Part shown: in pieces, positions 57,325 through 64,000 of the stretch
How positions within the stretch are numbered: the stretch's first letter is position 1
Layout: each line of letters begins with the position of its first letter
Source of the DNA: Dendrolimus kikuchii
Lineage: Eukaryota; Arthropoda; Insecta; Lepidoptera; Lasiocampidae
Assembly (NCBI GenBank): GCA_019925095.2
Contig: CM034405.1
Location: forward strand, 17,546,401-17,610,400
DNA: 64,000 bases
Reading direction: 5' to 3'
Made by a program: the position numbers and the translations under genes
The notes under the pieces: generated by a model
Databases searched by the model: none
Seen by the model: only the letters and a program-made list of their open reading frames with translations
What the model was told of the DNA's origin: nothing

Positions 57325-57540
57325 ATCAGGGTATTTGCCCGTCTGGATGGCTGCCACCCCTGGTCTAGAGTACGCCACGATAACAACCTTGAGTTGTGTT
57401 CCGGCATTAGTGGCCAAGTTCCAGTCTCCTTTTAGAGAGTGGCAGCACATTGGTAGCACTTTTGGTGTTACAAATGTCCACAAGCGACGGTAACCGCTTT
57501 TTATTGGGTGAGCCGTCTGCCTGTCTGCTGAACTCATCAA
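57325..57540 (+). repeat. SINE-like repeat S, 3' two-thirds, sense
   Basis: GGGTATTTGCCCGTCTGGAT, TGTGTTCCGGCATTAGTGGC and GTCTGCCTGTCTGCTGAACT, ending in an A-rich stretch. Confidence 0.75.
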
Positions 57541-57644
57541 AAAGAATGTGCAATCGGCATAATTCTTGAAATATAGCTTGAATTTAAAAAATACTAACCA
57601 CATTTAAGTTTTCGAATTGAAAAATGCAAACGATGTTTGCAAAA

Positions 57645-57664
57645 CCTAACCTAACCTAACCTAA
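57645..57664 (-). repeat. Interstitial telomeric repeat (CCTAA)4
   Basis: Four exact CCTAA units, complement of the insect telomere repeat TTAGG. Confidence 0.85.
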
Positions 57665-57811
57665 TCGCATGACCGTCTAGAAACTTTGTCTTTGATCTTT
57701 CACAAGTGTCTAATGATGAACTCACAAGTTTTAAGTGATGCTCTTTGTTTTCTAATGCCTTTGATAATTCTTGCCAATATGTCCTCTGTACATTAGAGAA
57801 AAAAGTATAGT

Positions 57812-58125
57812 TGATTTTTACAAGCTTTTTATTAACTTGCAGTAGATGTACCTATTGTATGTAAGTTCGGGTGGAATCTTGCAAGTTAAATTTGACCAAC
57901 TTACCGGTTTCCGATTGAGCTGAAATTTTGCACGCATATGTATATCGCGTGACAATGCAATAATATGGCACCATGGAGCTGATCTGATGATGGAGTCGGA
58001 AGGTGGCCATAGGAACTCCGGTATTAAACAAGATAGACCCGTCGTGTTTGGGCTCGTTTTACATGTCTTGGCTAGCACTCTGCTGCTACATGATATCCAG
58101 GATCTCAAAAGCTTGTATTTAAAAA
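57812..58125 (+). repeat. Interspersed repeat P, copy 2
   Basis: TTTTTACAAGCTTTTTATTA, CCGGTTTCCGATTGAGCTGA and TATATCGCGTGACAATGCAA as at 17513-17765. Confidence 0.7.
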
Positions 58126-58286
58126 CTTTTTAAAAAAAGCTTGTTTTTAGTTTTATTGTTAGTATAGTATAAGTAAAGACGAACTATGAACGGATCTGTA
58201 GAGGTTAGAACTGATATCGTTCTTTGTCCAGAATCATAAAAAGGACTGTAATAGAAAATACCTCATAACACAAAAACTAGTCAACG

Positions 58287-58740
58287 GTTTTTTTTTATTT
58301 CGTAAGTTTAGCAGACAGGCAGACGGCGCAGCTGATGGTAAGCGGTTACCATCACCAATGGACATTATAACATCAAATAGACGTACTTCTTTTTCTTTTG
58401 CTGCTAGCGTGTTTGTAAAACTAGTTACTGTTTACTCTCGCATCATACGCCCCCACGCTTCAAACTGTGTCCCGTAATCCAACGTACTGAGTTTGCTATG
58501 TTATACTTTTGAGCGCCATTATCCCTGTTTCCTCTACAAAAATGCATGATTACAATTTTTTTATGGCACGAGTTCAGCAGACAGGCAGACGACCCACCTG
58601 ATGGAAAGCGGTTACTATCGCCTGTGGACATTTGTAACAACAAAGGTGCTACCAATGTGCTGCCGCTCTTTAAACGCAGACTGGAGCCTGACTACTAACG
58701 CCGAAACACAACTCGAGGTTGTTATGGCGGTATTTGTTTG
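58287..58740 (-). repeat. Two S-type fragments in tandem
   Basis: 58287-58370 and 58557-58740 each begin with T-rich sequence and a GTTCAGCAGACAGGCAGACG-like block (GTTTAGC in the first). Separate fragments of the S family with about 190 unrelated bases between. Confidence 0.65.
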
Positions 58741-59036
58741 GCGGTAACTTTTATCTGGTGATTGAAACATCGGGCCTTAAACAATGATTTAATACTCTAA
58801 CGCGAGTTAAGTTATTCAAAGTTTAATATTGGAATTTTAAACTAAGACTGGGTATCCGGTGACCAATTACGGTTAGGTAAGTCGCAACTTGTTGTCAACA
58901 ACTTTAAAGTAACTTGTTACCAAAACATCCCTTTACAAACGGAATATTTTACTCGAAGGAAGTGGCGTGGAAATGGTTGAATAAAAGCCACTGGAAATGC
59001 TACAAAAGTTGCCAAAACCTAAAATTAAAACTACAT

Positions 59037-59240
59037 AGATACATAACTTCATGCCAGTTCCCTTGCGAGGTAGGCACGAACAACAGAGCGCCATTCAGGC
59101 TTATTCTTACACACCTCACTTGCTTCTTTGACATTCATAGCTCTTGTCATGCACGCTCGTCTGTTCTTAAGGCTCCTGACATCACCTTCTGCTAGTACAT
59201 GATCAATTTGATCATGGAAGGTGTGGTGGCCTTCCACGGC
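59037..59240 (-). pseudogene. RTE-like LINE, 5'-truncated 3' end
   Basis: AACTTCATGCCAGTTCCCTT to TCATGGAAGGTGTG and GGCCTTCCACG; inverse of the last 200 bases of the 52223-55428 family. Confidence 0.85.
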
Positions 59241-59439
59241 AAAAAAATTAAAACTACCTTCTTAAAAACTTGTACTGCCATGTAAAACTTCTTTTGATTT
59301 ACTCAAACTCTTCTAACATATTTAAATTCTCACTTTAAATCTGGCAACGTGTTTGTTCTTTTTTTCGAAAGCACGTCAATCATTCATGTGATATCATCAT
59401 AAATTAAATGCGGCCAGCATTTTGGGCACACCAGTCCAG

Positions 59440-59575
59440 TCTAGCCTCCCTCAGGAGAGCAGCAGCGCATTTGTAGCACCTTTGGTGTTGCAAATGTCCA
59501 TAGGCGATGGTAACCGTTATCCATCAAGTGGGCCGTCTGCCTGTCTGCTGAACTCCTTCAATAAATAAATACACT
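59440..59575 (+). repeat. SINE-like repeat S, 3' third, sense
   Basis: CAGCGCATTTGTAGCACCTT, CAAATGTCCATAGGCGATGG and CTGTCTGCTGAACTCCTTCA with an AATAAATAAAT tail. Confidence 0.75.
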
Positions 59576-60195
59576 CCCCGCCGACAGCGACCTGGAGTCT
59601 ATTTTTCACTTATAGATTATTATTGAAGTAAAAAAGGGGGTGGACTGTAGGTGCTGGTTTTCTTTTGGGTTTGGAAGAGCGTTTATGTGCGACTTACTTG
59701 ATTTGTGATGCTGAGATCTTCTTTAGGCCGACGAGTGTTCTTCCTTCTTGCTAGTTGATTGATGAGATGATTGAACACATACAAACACACTGGACTGGAT
59801 TGGAGCACGGAAAAGGCACTTTAAGTTATTATTCTATATGATATTGCGGGAGCGGGCAGCGGACGTAAGTTATATCTCAGTACGGGCGCGGGAAGTACGA
59901 GGGCGGGAAACGCCAAAAAAGACATTCAGTACAAAATGTCACTGTCAATGATAAGTTTTTTTTTCTTACGCGGTATAAGGCTTTGGCCTTAACGGTTATT
60001 TTGTAAGTATAGTTTAATTTTAGTTTATACTAATTTATTTAGAACTTAGTTTATTTTTAATTGTTATGAATATTTTGTATAATTCATGTGTATTTAATAT
60101 CTGGAATTCATTATATCCAAAAGGGAAACACCTAAAATACAATTAAATGAAATCGCTCTGTTATTGTAAATATATAACATAAAATAACTTAATAT

Positions 60196-60518
60196 AAATT
60201 TTTTATTTATTGCAAGAGTTCAGTAGACAGGCAGACGGATCACTTGATGGAAAGCGGTTACCATCGCCTATGGACATTTGCAACACCAAAAGTGCTACAA
60301 ATGCGCTGCTGCTCTCTTAAGGGAGACTGGAACCTGGTCACTGATGTCGGACCACAACTCAAGGTTGTTATGGCGATATACTTTAGACCAGGGGTAGTAG
60401 CCATCCAGTCGGGCAAATGCTCTACCACCTGGCTGTGGGTGGGTGGTTGTGTCGCCTCTTACGACAGGCCGCCCGGCCGCAGGAAATTGTATTCTTTCTC
60501 CGTTCCTGCACGGATAAA
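60196..60518 (-). repeat. SINE-like repeat S, near-complete
   Basis: T-rich left end through TCTCCGTTCCTGCACGGATA. One of the three best full copies. Confidence 0.8.
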
Positions 60519-60599
60519 ACATATCTATAAGATAATAAAATTATGAACATGCCGCGTCTGTACATTGAAGCTATTAAAAAAAAACAACTGGAATAGACT

Positions 60600-61070
60600 A
60601 TGTATATTATAAACGAGGAGAACACGATGCAATTTTTAGATTTCTTGTCAGTTTGTTCGGGATTCATGTAAAAACTACTTGGCCGGTTTCGATGCGGTTT
60701 TACTGATCGACAGCTAATTCTTAGACTTAAACTCTGCGTTACTTTTTATCCTTGAAATCCCGCGGGAAGTTGTCTGGGAATTATTCAAAATGGCTTGATT
60801 AAAAAAAATCGTATTTCAATATGAGTTTTTTACTCATTGGCAGCAAATTTAATGTAATAAAATATGTGATATTTTTTATCTTGGGAATCCCGCGGGAATT
60901 TTCCTGGGAGCGGTTTGTAGTTGTTCGGGTGCGTAAAATTAGCTTATTCTCACACAGTTTTCACTAAACGACAGCTTACATTCTTTTTCAAATATGACGG
61001 TATTTTTTGTCTCTCGAACCTCGCGGGGATTTTTATTCAAGCGTAGACGAAGTCGCGGACATATCCTAGT
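60600..61070 (+). repeat. Interspersed repeat Q, copy 2
   Basis: GAGGAGAACACGATGCAATT, TTGGCCGGTTTCGATGCGG and CCCGCGGGAATTTTCCTGG. Longer than 39840-40085, with an internal repeat of the CCCGCGGGAA section. Ends GCGTAGACGAAGTCGCGGAC. Confidence 0.65.
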
Positions 61071-61284
61071 GTATATATACAATTCATCCCATCGCTGTAA
61101 TTAAATTAACATAACATATAACATCACCGAAGTGAAATTAATTTAAATTATAAGTTTGAACATGAATAAGGTCCTGTTGTCAAATACTATATATATACCT
61201 CTATAATCACATTAATCGCCAAGGCTACACTGTTAATTTGATTTTAACAATAAACAAAATATTAGAGTATAAACAAATTATTAG

Positions 61285-62203
61285 AAGTCGTGGTAGCGTA
61301 ATGGCTAGCGCACGCGTCCCACACTCAGAGGGCGCGGGTTCGATCCTGGCCGGAACGCATGCACCTCTTAGTCAGTTTTCTGATCTAATGTGCATATTGT
61401 TACAATTACCATGTACTAACAACGGTGAAGGAAAACATCATTTTTTTTTTTTTTTTTAGCCAGGGAAATCCGCTTGAGGACCATAAGCCGCGACAAGGGC
61501 AGAACCTTGGGGGGATAATTCGCGACCCGTGTGTAGGATTCACCAGATCGAGGGTGGCACCAGCATGCCCAGTCAGAACTGGTGCCACCCCCGGTTAGGG
61601 ATACCCACTAAAACCCCTGGGTGTTCCGTCCTTCGCCTTATGCCAGGGCTACGGGTATATGACCTAGCCTCTCCGCAGCCCTGGCGGGCGTGGGCCCCCC
61701 TCACGAGGCCTCTTCCATTGCCGGGGGACTCATCCCCCGGCATCATCATGCTCTCTAGGCGTGGGGCGGTCTGTAACGCGCCCCACGGGAGGAGAGATGA
61801 GCGGGCGCGGAACACTCGCGCTCTCATCTCGACGGCATGTGCGGGTGAGTGAGAACCCCTATACCCCAAGGGGCTCCACCCGCGCCGCCCGCTTACGGTG
61901 GCCGAAGATCGAAATCCGCCCTCCGGCGTCGGCGCGTCCTCCTTTGGCGGGAGCGGAGCAAGGACGTCCGCTCACGCTCCCGCTCCGCCTCCTCCTTCGC
62001 AAGCATAACGCGCTCGCAAAAGGAGGAGACGGCGTCCCATCCGGTTGGGAAGGAAAACATCATGATGCAACCTGCACATCGAGATAACCGATGTGTCAAA
62101 CCTGCCAAGCCGCCTTGGACAAGCGTGGCGGGTATACTGTCTGTTTCCCCTATAATCGGAGGCCCGAGCCCAGCAATGGGACATTAATGGGCTGATATTA
62201 TTA
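61285..62203 (+). mobile_element. tRNA-derived SINE split by an R1-like LINE
   Basis: Head at 61287-61350 has an A-box-like GGTAGCGTAATGGCTAGCGC and a perfect B box GGTTCGATCC (61337-61346), a Pol III promoter layout. The body continues to GGTGAAGGAAAACATCAT, is interrupted, then resumes GATGCAACCTGCACATCGAG and ends CCCAGCAATGGGACATTAAT, GGGCTGATATTATTA. Without the insertion it is about 300 bases. The 3' end resembles RTE-type LINE tails, as in several lepidopteran SINEs. Confidence 0.75.
61442..62049 (-). mobile_element. R1-like LINE, 5'-truncated, with 14-bp target duplication
   Basis: 608 bases between AAGGAAAACATCAT at 61428-61441 and 62050-62063. The left end is a T run, i.e. a poly(A) tail on the minus strand. 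Coding at the 5' side reads GWDAVSSFCERVMLAKEEAE then an Arg-rich end RRTRRRRRADFDLRPP with stop, a typical R1-clade ORF2 C-terminus. The rest is a GC-rich 3' UTR. Other open frames on either strand of this GC-rich block are shadows. Confidence 0.85.
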
Positions 62204-62828
62204 TATATAATAAACAAAAGATTATATATGCGTGTGTGTGTCAAATACATGATTTGAATACGTGATTTAATGTATTTTTTTATGCATAATTTTGAAAAAA
62301 TATTAACATTCGTCACTTCTTCTCTATATCACCTATAAGTGTGCGAAATTTCATACGCCTCCGTCCGCGCAATTTTCATAGAAAGGGGGTAAATTTTTTT
62401 TGCTTATTGTAACATGCTTGTATGTATATCGGGCATAACAACGTGTATCGATTCATCTAATCAAATATAATCGGATACAGCGATTGTCTACTATTGCCAC
62501 GTCACTGACATGAGGCAATAATTCTTGAGGCATGAGGCAATAGTTCCAAGCCCATTAATGTATTGCAATTAAAAATAAAAAATATATTAAGAAAATACAT
62601 CGCAAGTTGACGTTTTTCAACATCGGTGTGATCGGCGCTTGCATCATACGGTTTGTTCTTTCAACCGTCTTACCCATATCCGAATTTCCACACCGCGCTA
62701 CTGACTAACTATCACCAATCAGGTAATGGTAATAATCAGGCGAGCTTCAATCAAAACATATTTCAAGCCTCAGAAAAAGATTACCCAATTTCTGAGACTT
62801 GTGAAATGCAATATCCCACTCTAGGATG

Positions 62829-63235
62829 CAGGGGTCTACAAGCTTGATTGTGAGTGTGGATTGTCATACATTGGGCAAACAAAGAGGAGCATAGAAACAC
62901 GAGTAAAAGAACACATTGCTGACATGAAACACACAAGGTATACGAAGTCTGCGATCAGTGAACACACGCTGGATAAACCCAACCACTACATCAGATTCGA
63001 TAACCCACAAATCCTCGCGAAAGAGAATCGTTTCATACCTAGAATGATGCGTGAGGCTATTGAAATCAAAAAACACCCAAATTTCAATGGAGAAGATGGT
63101 TGGCAAGTACCACCTGTTTGGGATCCAATTATCAAAACTATTAAGACCCAAACCCAGCAAAAACCAGCTGCCAGACCTCAACACACTGTGAGCTCTTTCT
63201 GTGTACAACGGAACATAAACCAACTTGACTGATAA
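62829..63235 (+). pseudogene. Penelope-like element, GIY-YIG endonuclease C-terminus
   Basis: Frame from about 62830: GVYKLDCECGLSYIGQTKR (GIY-YIG core written as GVYK..SYIGQT), SIETRVKEHIADMKHTR with the conserved Arg, then SAISEHTLDKPNHYIRFDN, ENRFIPRMMREAIEIKKHPN and a stop at 63230-63232. In Penelope-like elements this nuclease follows the RT and makes the target nick. No RT core lies upstream, so the copy is 5'-truncated; within the fragment the frame is intact. Confidence 0.8.
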
Positions 63236-63567
63236 TTACTTTTATTTTTCCTTCCACCCATTTTAATATTATATAAAATTATTAGAGCTAGGCATGTTTG
63301 TTGAAGAGTTTCTTGCGCCGCTTCTTCTCTTCAAGCCATAACATGCTGCGAAGCGGTAGTAAATTAGATTAGGCTCCCATAGAGTAAATAATAACCATAC
63401 ACAAAATCAAATTAAATAATTAAAATTAATAAGTTGGCGGTAGGCTAAATAAAACTTTAACAATACTCGTTGACACTTGACATCTTTGTCTTCCGTGATC
63501 ACGTCGGAAAAACCAAAATCAAATAAAATTACCGCGCTTAAAACCGTTAAAACGTAGTTTTATTATA
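63236..63567 (+). repeat. Penelope-linked 3' region
   Basis: Directly after the endonuclease stop: TTATTTTTCCTTCCACCC, GAGCTAGGCATGTTTG, AGATTAGGCTCCCATAGAG and AAACCGTTAAAACGTAGTTT. It ties the three other copies (27070, 31350 and 41079) to Penelope-like elements. The hairpin at TGATCAC/GTCGG is deleted here. Confidence 0.7.
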
Positions 63568-64000
63568 TTACCAATCAGCTCAATGTGTAATAGTCAGACT
63601 TTCATAGAGCTATACATTTCTAATAAGCGCTTCCCGCATATCTACGTCAAACGTTCACATGCTCAGAGTATATAAGTTATGGCCCAAAAACTGAGGGTAC
63701 ACAACTTTGAGGGTATTAAGGTGCCCTTGAGCGTAATTGAATAAAGCATTAGCGCCAAGTTTCGACTTGGGCCTGGGGCGTTCACGCATGGCCGGACCCA
63801 AGTCGTGGTCAGGGGAGGTCTTATATTGGATTTATGTTGTGATTTAACCTCCACTTTTGTTTTATTTGGTATAGACAACTAACAATAAACAAAATTGATA
63901 GACCTGTGTTTATTTTTATTTTTAATTATATGAAGCTATCTTGCTCTCATCCTTCCACTAACGTAGTCAGGAACCTTGTTTTTCTTATATTATATATTTA
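63568..64000. other. Intergenic sequence
   Basis: No gene recognised; 63660-63880 is of mixed composition with short frames only. Confidence 0.3.

Larger units (their letters stand above)
61130..62405 (-). mobile_element. Helitron-like element K interrupted by nested insertions
   Basis: 61137-61262 (AATTATAAGTTTGAACAT, GCCAAGGCTACACTGTTAAT) and 62205-62405 (ATATATGCGTGTGTGTGTCA, CACCTATAAGTGTGCGAAAT) are the two halves of a K copy like 28230-28588. About 940 bases of younger sequence lie between. Confidence 0.7.

Noticed and set aside
61287..61350. A functional tRNA gene
   Set aside because: A- and B-box-like motifs are present but no full cloverleaf closes, and the sequence continues into a SINE body.
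61529..62187. Several overlapping GC-rich open frames on both strands
   Set aside because: They lie in the 3' UTR of the R1-like LINE; only the Arg-rich minus-strand end up to about 61890 is genuine coding remnant.
1..64000. CRISPR arrays, operons, Shine-Dalgarno sites or bacterial origins
   Set aside because: No regularly spaced repeats or prokaryotic gene layout; composition and elements are those of an insect nuclear genome.

Overview
The window looks like nuclear DNA of a moth or butterfly. It is AT-rich, has no bacterial-style operons, and is packed with transposon remnants typical of Lepidoptera: BEL/Pao LTR elements; R1-, RTE-, Jockey- and CR1-like LINEs; a Penelope-like element; Helitron-like repeats ending in CTAG; TTA-flanked TIR elements; and a short (CCTAA)n telomeric run. 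The organism call is inference from repeat content, since no marker gene is present.

Layout. 0-4.3 kb: TIR repeat and decayed LINE tails. 4.3-9.0 kb: the only convincing host gene, five small exons on the minus strand, rebuilt here from matching splice phases. It encodes a predicted secreted, cysteine-containing protein of about 275 residues, and every intron carries a transposon fragment. 9-22 kb: sparse sequence with a 194-bp tandem repeat, three solo LTRs of one family (one of them in intron 4 of the gene), SINE-like and LINE pieces. 22-29 kb: a large imperfect inverted repeat with arms of about 1 kb and a 3.75-kb spacer, peppered with Helitron-like copies and LINE tails. 29-42 kb: a 17-bp minisatellite, Penelope-linked repeats and two complete TTA-flanked TIR elements. 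42.1-47.3 kb: a BEL/Pao element inserted in, or recombined with, a TIR element. Its two LTRs are almost identical, its gag is cut by one stop codon, and its pol frame is open but badly eroded. 48-60 kb: an almost full-length RTE-like LINE of 3.2 kb with a 13-bp target duplication, surrounded by many 5'-truncated relatives on both strands, plus a Jockey-like tail. 61-64 kb: a three-level nest (R1-like LINE in tRNA-type SINE in Helitron-like repeat), then a Penelope GIY-YIG endonuclease fragment and its 3' region.

Apart from the minus-strand gene, nothing here works as a pathway. The biology is mostly successive insertions, solo-LTR formation, 5' truncation, tandem amplification and inversion. 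The most informative points are the hidden five-exon gene, the BEL copy with young LTRs but an eroded pol, the long inverted repeat, the nested insertion with exact target duplications, and a conserved hairpin with hammerhead-like core bases in the Penelope-linked repeats.
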